Source: Planctomycetia bacterium (lineage in GTDB: Bacteria > Planctomycetota > Planctomycetia > Pirellulales > UBA1268). From it: 64,000 nt of DNA. This document shows positions 46,499 to 54,929 of this stretch, in pieces. A program made the position numbers and the translations under genes. The stretch is from contig BJHK01000007.1 of the NCBI GenBank assembly GCA_014192425.1, positions 124,001 through 188,000 of the forward strand. Reading direction: 5' to 3'. The notes beneath the pieces were generated by a model that saw only the letters and a program-made list of their open reading frames with translations, was not told the origin of the DNA and did no database searches. Position 1 is the first letter of the stretch. Each line of letters begins with the position of its first letter.

Positions 46499-46713
46499 TG
46501 AGCACGCCCACCACCACGCCCCCCAAGACCATCGAGGTCACCGTCAGCCCCGAAGGCGCCGTGAGCATCAAGACCGCGGGCTTCGCGGGCTCTTCGTGCA
46601 GGGACGCCACCCGGGACCTCGAGCGGGCCCTGGGAGCCTCTGGAATTGAGCACCTGCTGCCGGAGTATTTCCAGCGGGCGAGCACCGGCCAGCAGCTTCA
46701 GCAGGGCTCATAG
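46498..46713 (+). CDS. DUF2997 protein
   Basis: A 71-residue protein: KTIEVTVSPEGAVSIKTAGF followed by GSSCRDATRDLERALG, the DUF2997 signature. DUF2997 genes usually lie next to DUF1257 genes, as here. Its ATG overlaps the last base of the DUF1257 stop (TGATG). No biochemical role is known. Confidence 0.85.
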   Translation: MSTPTTTPPKTIEVTVSPEGAVSIKTAGFAGSSCRDATRDLERALGASGIEHLLPEYFQRASTGQQLQQGS

Positions 46714-46842
46714 CGCTGATAGCAAGGAAAAACCTGCACGCCCCAAACGTGCGGGCCGGGGCTGGGCGGTGGCGCTGAATTCTGCGCCGCCGTCCAGCCT
46801 GTCGGCCGCTCTGTACCAGCACCCCAACCCCGGGAGCCAACC

Positions 46843-47280
46843 ATGGCCAAAGCCAAGCACACCGAGCCCGAGCCCGTCCCCGACCCGTCCGTCCAAGAAC
46901 TCCTCGCTGGTTACTTCCGGGCTGAAGAAGCCCGGCTCGAGACAGCGAAGGCGAAGCTCAAGCGTGAGATCATCCCCCGCCTCAAGAAGTGGGGCGTCGC
47001 CAAGGTGAAGTGTGAGTATTCGGGCTACGGCGACTCCGGCTGCATCAACCACATCGCCTACCTGGACGCCCACGACCAGCCCGTGAACATGGACCTGGTC
47101 CGGTCAGCCAGCGATCCCGAGATCGAACGAGTGCTCTACCAATTCCTTCCCGACGGCTTCGAGATCAACGAGGGTGGCCAGGGTGATGTCACGATCGACG
47201 TCGCGGCTGGCACCGTGAAGCTCGAGCACCAGGAGAACTACACCGAGACCCGTGACAACACCCGGGAGTTCGACCTGTAA
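46843..47280 (+). CDS. DUF6878-like protein
   Basis: A 145-residue protein with the segment YSGYGDSGCI followed later by LPDGFEINEGGQGDVTIDV, the GxGDSG ... WEINEGGxG pattern I associate with DUF6878. A charged coiled helix (residues 25-50) opens the protein. It follows the DUF2997 gene by 129 bases and overlaps the next gene by one base. Confidence 0.7.
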   Translation: MAKAKHTEPEPVPDPSVQELLAGYFRAEEARLETAKAKLKREIIPRLKKWGVAKVKCEYSGYGDSGCINHIAYLDAHDQPVNMDLVRSASDPEIERVLYQFLPDGFEINEGGQGDVTIDVAAGTVKLEHQENYTETRDNTREFDL

Positions 47281-47627
47281 TGGCGCACCCCTACCACCAT
47301 GCCGAAAGCTCCGCCAAGAAGTTCGGCGGCATTCTCGAGGAGTACCTGAGGTTCCACGAGTTTCTGGACCGCTCCAAGAGCCACATGGCCGACTTCCGGC
47401 ACCGGGCCCTGAGGCACCATTCCGAGGGCATTTTCCTGCTGGAGGAGTTCTTCGGGACCACGACCGTGCTCTCGACCGGCAGGGTGCTTCCCGTGCGATT
47501 CATCGGCGAGCAGCACGTCCTCGAAGACCTGGGCAGGATCCCCACGGTCCAGGACTGGCTGGGACGCATTCAGCCCGAGAGCTGGATGCTGGGACGGGGG
47601 CAGAAGCTGGCCGAATCGCTCGACTAG
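47280..47627 (+). CDS. DUF6915-like protein
   Basis: A 115-residue protein: MAHPYHHAESSAKKFGG, DRSKSHMADFRHRALRHHSE, GEQHVLEDLGRIPTV, all characteristic of the DUF6915 family seen on mobile elements. It is rich in His but has no recognised catalytic motif. It shares one base with the DUF6878-like stop (TAATG). Confidence 0.75.
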   Translation: MAHPYHHAESSAKKFGGILEEYLRFHEFLDRSKSHMADFRHRALRHHSEGIFLLEEFFGTTTVLSTGRVLPVRFIGEQHVLEDLGRIPTVQDWLGRIQPESWMLGRGQKLAESLD

Positions 47628-47628
47628 T

Positions 47629-48042
47629 TCAGCGCGTTCGCTGCCGCTCCGCTTCGATGAATCGACTCCATTGCTCAGGCGTATCGAAAGCCAGGGGCGA
47701 ATGCTTGGTGAAGTACCAACTGTTGCTCTTGGCGTTCTCCCGAAGCCACGCAACAGCCTCTTGCCACCGGTGCGTGAATCGCTGGACGAACGCTCTCGCC
47801 AGCAGATTGCCCGCAGCGACTGACCCGCCGCCCAACCCCATTTGCTCCTCAAGCGTGACCAAACCGCGAAGGAGGTCCCAGCAATCGGCTTCTGGTTGCG
47901 CAGCTACAAGTTTCTCCCATTCAGCCGCCCCAAGGTGGCCAATCTCGGCCATTCCATCCAGCCGGGCTCGCAGCTCATCCGTAAGGCCATGCCGCCCGAC
48001 GTCCTTGACGTCATCAAAGGCTGGTCGCCACTCACTTTTCAC
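47629..48042 (-). CDS. Hypothetical protein on the opposite strand inside the DUF1257/AAA cluster
   Basis: A 137-residue protein, convergent with the DUF6915 gene and divergent from the AAA gene. The composition (WRPAFDDVKDVGRHGLTDE, QPEADCWDLLRGLVTLE, SWYFTKHSPLAFDTPE) looks like a real soluble helical protein. The start is uncertain: GTG 48042, or ATG 48096 which would overlap the AAA gene start. No family is recognised. Confidence 0.55.
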   Translation of the reverse strand: MKSEWRPAFDDVKDVGRHGLTDELRARLDGMAEIGHLGAAEWEKLVAAQPEADCWDLLRGLVTLEEQMGLGGGSVAAGNLLARAFVQRFTHRWQEAVAWLRENAKSNSWYFTKHSPLAFDTPEQWSRFIEAERQRTR

Positions 48043-48094
48043 GGACGCACCCCACGTTCTTGTGTTGAATCTCGAAGCCGCTAACAGGATACCC

Positions 48095-49651
48095 ATGCCA
48101 AAGACCACCCGCACCACAACTCGACAGCCTCCGACAGCCCCACACTCCACCCTCACCACCCACCTCCGCGAACTCGTCTCCGCCTGCTTCACCGGCTTGT
48201 GGGTCCAGACAAACGAGCCCACCGAAGCCACCCGCGATCTGACCAGCCTGTGCCGTGACGAGGGCTGGCGGCTCGGCGTCTGGGACTGCGACCGGGGCAT
48301 GACATTTCCGCTGGAGCCGATCCAGATGCCCGGGGTGAGCGACGCCCAGGATCCCCTCGCCGTCATCCGGGCACTGCCGCAGGTCGCCAACGGGTCCGGG
48401 ACGACGCTCGTGGTCTTCGAGAGCCTGCATAGGTTCCTGGGAGCCACCGAGATCGTCCAGGCCCTCGCCCGACAGATCCACGCGGGCAAGAACAATCGAT
48501 GCTTCGTGATCGTGCTCGCGCCAGTCGTCCAGATACCGCCGGAGCTGGACAAGCTCTTCACCGTCGTCGATCACGATCTGCCTGGCCGCGCTCAGCTCGA
48601 GGAGATCGCCCGCGGAGTGGCCACCCAGGACGGCGAGCTTCCTGAGGGCGATGAACTGTCCCGCGTCATCGAAGCCGCCGCCGGCCTCACCGCCAGCGAG
48701 GCCGAGAACGCCTTCAGCCTGGCCCTCGTACGGCACGGGAAGCTGGAGCCCGAGACGCTGTGGGAACTGAAGAGCCAGCAGCTCAAGAAGTCGGGGCTTG
48801 TCTCCCTTCACAGGGGCACCGAGTCATTCGACCAGCTCGGTGGCCTCGACAACCTCAAGGCATTCTGTCTGCGGGCCATGAGGCGACAGGGCGAAGGCAC
48901 CGTCAGCAACCGACCCCGTGGTGTTCTGCTTCTCTCTCCTCCCGGCTGCGGCAAAAGCCAGTTCGCGAAGGCCCTCGGCAACGAAACCGGCAGGCCGACT
49001 GTGGTGCTCGATGTCGGCGCGCTACTCGGCTCGCTCGTCGGCCAGTCGGAGAGCAACGTCCGGGCGGCACTGAAGTTGGCCGATGCGATGGCTCCGTGCG
49101 TTGTCTTTTGCGATGAACTGGAAAAAGCGCTCGCGGGTTCTAGTTCATCGGGCCAGACAGACTCCGGTGTCACAGCCCGCGTGTTCGGCTCGCTGCTCAC
49201 GTGGCTGAACGACCACGAGAGCGACGTCTTCTTCGTCGGCACCTGCAACGACGCCTCGAAGTTGCCGCCCGAGTTCGCCCGTGCAGAGCGTTTCGACGGC
49301 GTGTTCTTCGTGGACTTGCCGGGCCGTGACCAGAAGGACGCGATCTGGGGCATCTACACGCGGCACTACGGTCTGACCGCGAACTGCTCTCGGCCGGATG
49401 ACACCAACTGGACCGGGGCCGAGATCAAGTCGTGCTGCAGGCTGGCGTCACTCTTGGACGTGCCGCTCGTTCAGGCCGCCCAGAACGTCGTACCCGTGGC
49501 TGTCACTGCGGGCGACAAGATCGAAGGGTTACGCCAGTGGGCCTCGGGTCGGTGCCTGTCGGCGGATCGGGCGGGGGTGTATTCCCATGAGCAGCAGCCG
49601 TCGCCGGGATCACGAGCGAGGCGGGTGATGCGGGAGCCGGGGGTGAATTGA
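48095..49651 (+). CDS. AAA ATPase of the Ycf46 type
   Basis: A 518-residue AAA protein. The N-terminal 270 residues are the Ycf46-type domain with GTTLVVFESLHRFLG and IVLAPVVQIPPELDK. Walker A PPGCGKS is at 282-288, and Walker B VVFCDELEKAL has D340/E341, followed by SSGQTDSGVTARVFGSLLTW, VFFVGTCND and RAERFD, all typical of Ycf46. The start is the ATG at 48095; the longer frame upstream is shadow. Ycf46 and Ycf35 (DUF1257) relatives occur together here, which suggests that they work together. Confidence 0.88.
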   Translation: MPKTTRTTTRQPPTAPHSTLTTHLRELVSACFTGLWVQTNEPTEATRDLTSLCRDEGWRLGVWDCDRGMTFPLEPIQMPGVSDAQDPLAVIRALPQVANGSGTTLVVFESLHRFLGATEIVQALARQIHAGKNNRCFVIVLAPVVQIPPELDKLFTVVDHDLPGRAQLEEIARGVATQDGELPEGDELSRVIEAAAGLTASEAENAFSLALVRHGKLEPETLWELKSQQLKKSGLVSLHRGTESFDQLGGLDNLKAFCLRAMRRQGEGTVSNRPRGVLLLSPPGCGKSQFAKALGNETGRPTVVLDVGALLGSLVGQSESNVRAALKLADAMAPCVVFCDELEKALAGSSSSGQTDSGVTARVFGSLLTWLNDHESDVFFVGTCNDASKLPPEFARAERFDGVFFVDLPGRDQKDAIWGIYTRHYGLTANCSRPDDTNWTGAEIKSCCRLASLLDVPLVQAAQNVVPVAVTAGDKIEGLRQWASGRCLSADRAGVYSHEQQPSPGSRARRVMREPGVN

Positions 49652-49763
49652 GCGTTGCGGGGGCGGGTAGGCGGCGTTCTCCGGGCATGGAGGCAGTAGT
49701 AGACTTCGGGTCGGCTACTGGCCCCGAGGCCGTCTCGCCCCGCCTTTCCTTGTGACACACGCC

Positions 49764-50663
49764 ATGAACATCCTCGCTCGCTTTTCAGTGCTCTTGGTCG
49801 CCCTCCTCGTGTCCGGCTTCTCATTCGGCTTCGCTCTCGTGAGGGCCGACGAGTTGCCCGAGGACACGAACAAGATCGAGAGCCTGACACCAGAGCAGGC
49901 GAGGAAACTGGCGAAGGAGTTTTCGGGAACGCGGGTGTGGGTTGAGTCGAAGCGCGGGAAGTACTGCTGCGACCGCTGCCTTGTCCTGAATGGCCTGAAG
50001 TCGCTGGACGCTGTAACGGCGAGTGTACTGGCAGGCTATAGCAAAGGCCCTCTTCTGCTCAACGGCCTGACGACGCTCGACGCCGAAACCGCCATGGCGC
50101 TCGCGGAGTTCCCCGACGATAGCCTGTACCTCGACGGCCTCGCCACGCTCGACGCCCGCACTGCCAAGGTGGTCGCGCAGTTCAAATGCGGATGGCTATT
50201 CCTCAACGGCCTGACCACGCTCGACGCCGACGCGGCAAAATCACTCGCGGCATTCAACGGCTACTATCTTTCCCTCGGCGGCCTGCCCGCGCTCTCTGAC
50301 GAAGCGACCAAGGCACTGACGCAGCAGAATGGCTTTTCGCTGTCCCTCTACGGCCTGACCACGCTCCCCCCCAAAACCGCCAAGGCACTCGCAGCTGCTG
50401 ACAAATGGGACGGCCTACTTCCCAACCTCACCGCCCTCGACTCCCCCGACTCTGTCGCCATCGCCAAAGCCCTCGCCACGCGGAAAGGCCCGCTTTACCT
50501 CCGCAACCTCAAGAAAATCTCTCCCAAGACGCTCACGGCTTTGATCCAGAAAGAAGACGTCGAAATCCCGCTCATCGAGACGCTGGAGTTGATTCAGGAA
50601 CCGGATGGGAGCGTCACCGAGGACTTTTTGATCCCCGAGGGCTTCAAGCAGCAATCTCGGTAG
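49764..50663 (+). CDS. Secreted leucine-rich repeat-like protein
   Basis: A 299-residue protein with a signal peptide (residues 1-27) and about eight 22-24-residue repeats of the form LxLNGLTTLDAETAxALAxF. The repeats resemble leucine-rich repeats of planctomycete secreted proteins. Two Cys close together (CCDRC, near residue 73) precede the repeats. The ATG at 49764 is preferred over the GTG four codons upstream. The function is unknown. Confidence 0.75.
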   Translation: MNILARFSVLLVALLVSGFSFGFALVRADELPEDTNKIESLTPEQARKLAKEFSGTRVWVESKRGKYCCDRCLVLNGLKSLDAVTASVLAGYSKGPLLLNGLTTLDAETAMALAEFPDDSLYLDGLATLDARTAKVVAQFKCGWLFLNGLTTLDADAAKSLAAFNGYYLSLGGLPALSDEATKALTQQNGFSLSLYGLTTLPPKTAKALAAADKWDGLLPNLTALDSPDSVAIAKALATRKGPLYLRNLKKISPKTLTALIQKEDVEIPLIETLELIQEPDGSVTEDFLIPEGFKQQSR

Positions 50664-51102
50664 CCCAAGAAGCCGAGTGAACCCCGACCAGCCGCGAGGC
50701 GATCCCGTCGAAGTCTCTTTTGAAGCCCGGCCGCCAACCTCCGCACCCATGCCGACCGAGTTCAGCACTCACGTCGACCTACATCGGTGCCAGTGCTGAA
50801 CCGGTTCTATCTTTCTATAGTTCTTTCTCTTCTTCTTTCTGCTTCTATCTACCTATGGGGCACCCCTCGCGGCCCCATCCCTCTGCCCGATAGAAGCCCG
50901 CCGTTCGTCCGGGATTTTCGCCCCCTGACTCCGGCTCACGGTGACAGGCGGCTCCATGATCGCCTCGATGGCTGATCGGGCTTTCCAGCGCCCGAAAACC
51001 GTCACCAGCCAGAGGGATTTTCCATCCTGAGCCGCCACCGGTCTGTCAGCAGTCTTGGCGGCCGGGCCTTCCATCCAACCATCAAGGAGATCGCGCTTAC
51101 CG
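50664..51102. other. Intergenic region without a credible gene
   Basis: This 439-base stretch has only Arg-rich shadow frames. It contains the pyrimidine tract at 50799-50860 and is otherwise GC-rich. A control region for the next gene is likely. Confidence 0.5.
50799..50860 (+). promoter_or_regulatory. Pyrimidine-rich tract similar to that at 24417-24472
   Basis: About 50 bases of T/C-rich sequence (TTCTTTCTCTTCTTC repeats) are framed by ACCGGTTC and ATGGGG. The AT content contrasts with the surroundings. It may be a shared leader or protein-binding tract of the island; the following ATG opens only 12 codons. Confidence 0.35.
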
Positions 51103-52119
51103 ATGTCCACCGCAACCACCACATCCCACGATACCGGCCAGACCAGTTCTCGCCGGACCACAACCCAACCCACCAACACCCCGACAACCCAACTTGAACG
51201 CTCCGCCGCCCAGAGACTCCGCACCACGATGGCCGCCGTGAAACTTGCCTTCACGTGGCTGGGCGTGCGAAAGACCCTCGCCCCAGAGCAGCGCACGACG
51301 GCGGCCCGAGCGTTCCATGCCGACCGTGAATTGCTCACGGCCAGCAAGACGATTCTCGACCTCAAACACCCCGCCTATCGTGCCGTGGCTGCCGTTCGCT
51401 CTGAGGCGTCTTCCTACTGGCGCACGGTCACGCTGCCGTTCCCCGAGGCTGGCATACGGCTCCTCCCCCAGAATTCCCTCGGCCGGTTCGCGCAAACCAT
51501 GCAGACCTACCGCGAGCGACTCCAAGAAGCCGCCCGGGAACTCGCCGCCCAGTACGACACGATCAAGAGCGAATCCCAGCGGCGCCTCGGCACACTCTTC
51601 AACGCCAGCGACTACCCCACCACGCTCGACGGCCTGTTCGATCTGGAAGTCTCGTACCCGACCATCGAGCCGCCGAACTACCTCATGGCCCTGCACCCCG
51701 ACGTGTACCAAGCCGAGCAGGCCCGGGTTCGTGAGCGGTTCGAGTCAGCCGTCGAACTCGCCGAGCAGGCTTTCGCCACCGAACTCCAGCGGCTCACGGC
51801 CCACCTCGCTGAACGCCTGACTGGCCTGCATGACGGCCAGCCAAAAGTTTTCAGGGATTCGGCCGTCGAGAACCTGCGGGAGTTCTTCGAGCGGTTCCGG
51901 CGGCTCAACATTCGGTCTAGTCCCGAGTTGGATTCCCTCGTCGAACAAGCCCAGCAGACGATTGCCGGAATCGAGCCGCAGACGCTTCGCGATTCCAACA
52001 GGCTCCGGCAGATGGTCGCCCGGGACTTCGAGCAGATTCAGGCCAGCGTCGGCGAACTGCTCGTCGATCGGCCCCGCAGGAACATTCTCAGGCGCGGGGG
52101 TGTTGGAGGTGCCGTATGA
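51103..52119 (+). CDS. Hypothetical island protein, helical (DUF3150-like appearance)
   Basis: A 338-residue protein. A Thr/Ser-rich N-terminus (residues 1-40) is followed by a long helical domain with LTASKTILDLKHPAY, FPEAGIRLLPQ and an EQARVRERFESAVELAE coiled-coil segment. The order and length recall DUF3150-type proteins of plasmids and phages, but I cannot confirm it. The next gene overlaps by four bases (ATGA). Confidence 0.6.
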   Translation: MSTATTTSHDTGQTSSRRTTTQPTNTPTTQLERSAAQRLRTTMAAVKLAFTWLGVRKTLAPEQRTTAARAFHADRELLTASKTILDLKHPAYRAVAAVRSEASSYWRTVTLPFPEAGIRLLPQNSLGRFAQTMQTYRERLQEAARELAAQYDTIKSESQRRLGTLFNASDYPTTLDGLFDLEVSYPTIEPPNYLMALHPDVYQAEQARVRERFESAVELAEQAFATELQRLTAHLAERLTGLHDGQPKVFRDSAVENLREFFERFRRLNIRSSPELDSLVEQAQQTIAGIEPQTLRDSNRLRQMVARDFEQIQASVGELLVDRPRRNILRRGGVGGAV

Positions 52120-52358
52120 CCAGCGACATGGAGTTGATCGTCGCCGCAGATGGAGTCGCCCGGTGCATCTACGACGAGGCACTGGACCTGCGGGAGATCG
52201 GCACGCTGAAGATCACCCGGGCGAGCCACGTGGAGCCAGACGCCGAGGGCTGCTGGTGGGCCGACATGGGGCCTCTTGATGGGCCGGTGCTGGGGCCTTA
52301 TGGCAGTAGGTCAGAGGCGTTGGGGGCGGAGAGGGAGTGGCTCCGTCGCCAGCACTGA
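52116..52358 (+). CDS. Small island protein with WWAD motif
   Basis: An 80-residue protein: MELIVAADGVARCIYDEALD, RASHVEPDAEGCWWADMGP, GPVLGPYGSRSEALGAEREW. I know this type as a frequent small gene on integrative elements, without function. A second partial copy lies 400 bases downstream. Confidence 0.7.
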   Translation: MTSDMELIVAADGVARCIYDEALDLREIGTLKITRASHVEPDAEGCWWADMGPLDGPVLGPYGSRSEALGAEREWLRRQH

Positions 52359-52404
52359 TAGATTGTCGGAGTTGCACGATTCTCTTCTTAGTGGTGGTGA
52401 CCCC

Positions 52405-52749
52405 ATGCCCGTCCTCCTCCAGACCACGCTGCTCCTCATCTGCTCGAACGTCTTCATGACGTTCGCGTGGTATGCCCACCTCAAGGACCTCAACGGCAAA
52501 CCGTGGTTCATCGCGGCGCTCGTCAGCTGGGGCGTCGCGCTGGCCGAGTATCTCCTCCAGGTCCCTGCAAACCGGATCGGCTACACGACGATGAATCTCG
52601 GGCAGCTCAAGATCCTGCAGGAGGTGATCGCGCTGAGCGTGTTCGTCCCGTTCGCCGTGCTCTATATGAAGCAGCCCCTGAAACTCGGCTACCTCTGGGC
52701 GGCGCTGTGCATGTGCGGGGCCGTCTACTTCGTGTTCCGCGACTCCTGA
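52405..52749 (+). CDS. DUF486 family membrane protein (EmrE-like)
   Basis: A 114-residue protein of DUF486, four predicted helices, with FAWYAHLKDLNGKPW, SWGVALAEYLLQVPANRIGY and FPFAVLYMKQPLKLGYLWA-type segments. The fold is like the small multidrug transporters. It sits between the small WWAD gene and its broken copy. It may be passive cargo; its function is unknown. Confidence 0.85.
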   Translation: MPVLLQTTLLLICSNVFMTFAWYAHLKDLNGKPWFIAALVSWGVALAEYLLQVPANRIGYTTMNLGQLKILQEVIALSVFVPFAVLYMKQPLKLGYLWAALCMCGAVYFVFRDS

Positions 52750-52773
52750 CGGCGCGGTGCTCAGGGAGGGTGC

Positions 52774-52980
52774 GTAGCCCGGTGCATCTACGACGAGGTA
52801 CTAGACCTGCGTGAGATCGGGAAGGTGCAGATCACCCGAGCGAGCCACGTCGAGCCAGATGCCAAGGGCTACTGGTGGGCCGATATGGGGCCGTCAGGAG
52901 GGCCGGTGCTGGGGCCTTACGGAAGCAGGTCGGAGGCGTTGGGGGCGGAGCGGGAGTGGCTGCGGCGATCCACGGCGTGA
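52774..52980 (+). pseudogene. Truncated second copy of the WWAD gene
   Basis: The frame from 52774 reads VARCIYDEVLDLREIGKV, then RASHVEPDAKGYWWADMGP and GSRSEALGAEREWLRRS, matching most of the gene at 52116-52358 with only a few changes. No start codon exists between the preceding in-frame stop (52747) and the first shared codon, and the first 12 codons are missing. It is a partial duplication with DUF486 between the copies. Confidence 0.75.
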
Positions 52981-53061
52981 CGTCGTGGTTCAGCGACGGG
53001 CCACGGAGCGGGCCGTCCGCTGCAACCGCTGGTGGCTGGCGCGATAACTGCTGCTCCACCC

Positions 53062-54063
53062 TTACTTGAAGCGGTAGACAACCTTCCAGTCCTGCTTCAT
53101 GTCTACCACTGTCCAACCTCTCGACTTCGCCTCGTCGAGGCCTTTATCCAGCCGGCCGACGCTGGACTTACGGTCGTAGGCGTGTTCCCGATCACCATCC
53201 GTATGGTGGACGTAGAGCGCGAAGCGAGGACCTTGCCCAGCAGTGGTCCACTGCAGCATCTGCAGATCCCCGTCGGAGTTACCGAACGCGGCAATGGGCC
53301 GCCGGCCGATATGCCGATTGATGCCCACTGGCTTGCCGGCGTTGTCGTCAATGAAGTCGATCTCGGGCAGGCGCACAAGCACGGGCTTGCCGTCCCGCAT
53401 TTCGAACTTGGTCTTGATACTGCTGCCGATCACCTGCTCAGGCGGGATGCCATAGACCTCCTCGGACCATGGGCGCATGAATTCGATGCCACCGCCGGAA
53501 ACGATGAAGGTCTTGAAGCCATTTGCCTGCAAGTAGCGGAGGACTTCGAGCATCGGCTGATACACCATCTCCGTGTAGAAGCAGTTGGTCGAAGGGTGCT
53601 TTGCCGTGGATATCCACTCCTTCACGATCTCCTCGAACTCCTCGGTGGTGTTTCCCGCGTGGGTAGCCGTGACGATTTCGAGCATCGCATGCTCACCACC
53701 TGCCAGCGCGCCCTCTAGGTCGCCCTTGAGCAGCGAGGCGAAGGGTTCCTTATCCTTCCACTCAGGATGCGCCGGTACGAGCGCCTTGACACGGTCGATC
53801 GCGAAGGCGAGTTGGACATACATCGGCTGCTCTGCCCACAGCGTGCCGTCGTTATCGAAGACGGCGATCCGCTCGGATGGTGGCACGAAGTCGGGGGATT
53901 CCGACTGTGATATCTGTGCCACAAAGGCGAGGATGGACTGCTTAGCCTTGCCGTCGTTCCAGGATGGAAGCGGGTCGCTGGTCTGCGCCGCCGCCAAGCC
54001 ACCGAGAACCAAGGCAACACCGAAAGCGAGAACAGTCGAGAGGCTGCGTTTCATGGACACCAA
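53062..54063 (-). CDS. Secreted HAD-superfamily phosphatase
   Basis: A 333-residue protein with an N-terminal signal peptide (residues 4-26 hydrophobic, AAAQT cleavage region). HAD motif I FDNDGTLW has nucleophile D70 and acid D72, motif II is FIVSGGG and motif IV GNSDGD. It resembles phosphoserine phosphatase-like hydrolases. The GTG at 54063 is supported by AAGGAG six bases upstream; an ATG three codons later is the alternative. Confidence 0.8.
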   Translation of the reverse strand: MVSMKRSLSTVLAFGVALVLGGLAAAQTSDPLPSWNDGKAKQSILAFVAQISQSESPDFVPPSERIAVFDNDGTLWAEQPMYVQLAFAIDRVKALVPAHPEWKDKEPFASLLKGDLEGALAGGEHAMLEIVTATHAGNTTEEFEEIVKEWISTAKHPSTNCFYTEMVYQPMLEVLRYLQANGFKTFIVSGGGIEFMRPWSEEVYGIPPEQVIGSSIKTKFEMRDGKPVLVRLPEIDFIDDNAGKPVGINRHIGRRPIAAFGNSDGDLQMLQWTTAGQGPRFALYVHHTDGDREHAYDRKSSVGRLDKGLDEAKSRGWTVVDMKQDWKVVYRFK

Positions 54064-54378
54064 TCTCTCCTTGGGCAGATGAATCTAGGCCGGTTAACTT
54101 ACCCCGCTCAGCAGTGTCGGAGCACCGGCGCCCCAGCGAACCCGACGCAAGTCTCGCCGCCGCCTGCCGTTCGGTCAACTTCCGCCCGCAGGCATCCGCG
54201 CGTCCTCCGCCAAACATCGCCGGATGACGCCCCCGCTTGAGCCGTGAAGGCCGGGCTGCGTCGAGTTCACCACGCCGACCGCCCGCCTCGACTCGCCCTC
54301 TCCCGTTCACCCGTCGGCCCCTCTGGCTGCCGGGCGTGTTCCCTGTCCCGTTCCCCCTTTTCATGGAGATGCTCTGTC
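54064..54378. other. Divergent intergenic region
   Basis: This 315-base gap separates the secreted HAD gene and the next plus-strand gene. I see no credible reading frame and no clear promoter box. It must contain both transcription starts. Confidence 0.4.
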
Positions 54379-54666
54379 ATGAGTGACCTCGAACTGATCG
54401 ACGCCGTGGCCCAGAAGACCGGCGAAGACTCCCACGAGATCCGCCGCCGGGGCTTCATGCTTACTGGCCCCGATGACGCTGGCTCTGATCTGGACCCGGA
54501 GTGCCTGCTCGACGTGATGCTGGTCGACCTCCCGGAAACGGGCACGGTCGACTGGGACGCGTTGGGATTCGGCTGCCGTGAGCCGTTTTTCACGAGCACG
54601 CTGAAGGCTCGGAAGAAGAGTCGAGCCAAGACCAGCGTGAAGAAGCAGGCAGCCCGAGCGGCGTGA
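54379..54666 (+). CDS. Small acidic hypothetical protein
   Basis: A 95-residue protein: MSDLELIDAVAQKTGEDSHE, IRRRGFMLTGPDD, then an acidic middle with VDWDALGFG, and a Lys/Arg-rich tail. The start has GGAG upstream. Such genes are common on planctomycete elements as I recall, without known function. A strong terminator follows at 54710-54770. Confidence 0.7.
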   Translation: MSDLELIDAVAQKTGEDSHEIRRRGFMLTGPDDAGSDLDPECLLDVMLVDLPETGTVDWDALGFGCREPFFTSTLKARKKSRAKTSVKKQAARAA

Positions 54667-54709
54667 CCTGCTGCTGACCGGCTCGAAGACTCCCGTGATC
54701 CCAACAAGT

Positions 54710-54770
54710 GACGGGCGTGGAGTGTGGTGGAGGTGCCCAAGCCTCCCTGCACCCACGCCCGTCGCTTTTT
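54710..54770 (+). terminator. Rho-independent terminator
   Basis: GACGGGCGTGG at 54710-54720 pairs with CCACGCCCGTC at 54753-54763, with further inner pairing, followed by GCTTTTT. It ends the 54379-54666 transcript. Confidence 0.8.
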
Positions 54771-54929
54771 CTACGTGCCTACTTCCCCGGCAAGTCACGG
54801 TGGCGTCGAAATCAACACCGCCGTCTGGTCCTACCTGCCGAGGATGGCGGAAACGAATTCGCATCCGCCATCCCGCCCACTTCACACCCGACGCCGAACG
54901 ACGGAGAAGCCCAAGGCCGCTCCGGGAAC

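Noticed and set aside
47252-48094. N-terminal extension of the AAA ATPase in the same frame
   Set aside because: It overlaps the DUF6915-like gene and the opposite-strand gene and is Arg/Ser-rich; the ATG at 48095 begins the conserved protein.
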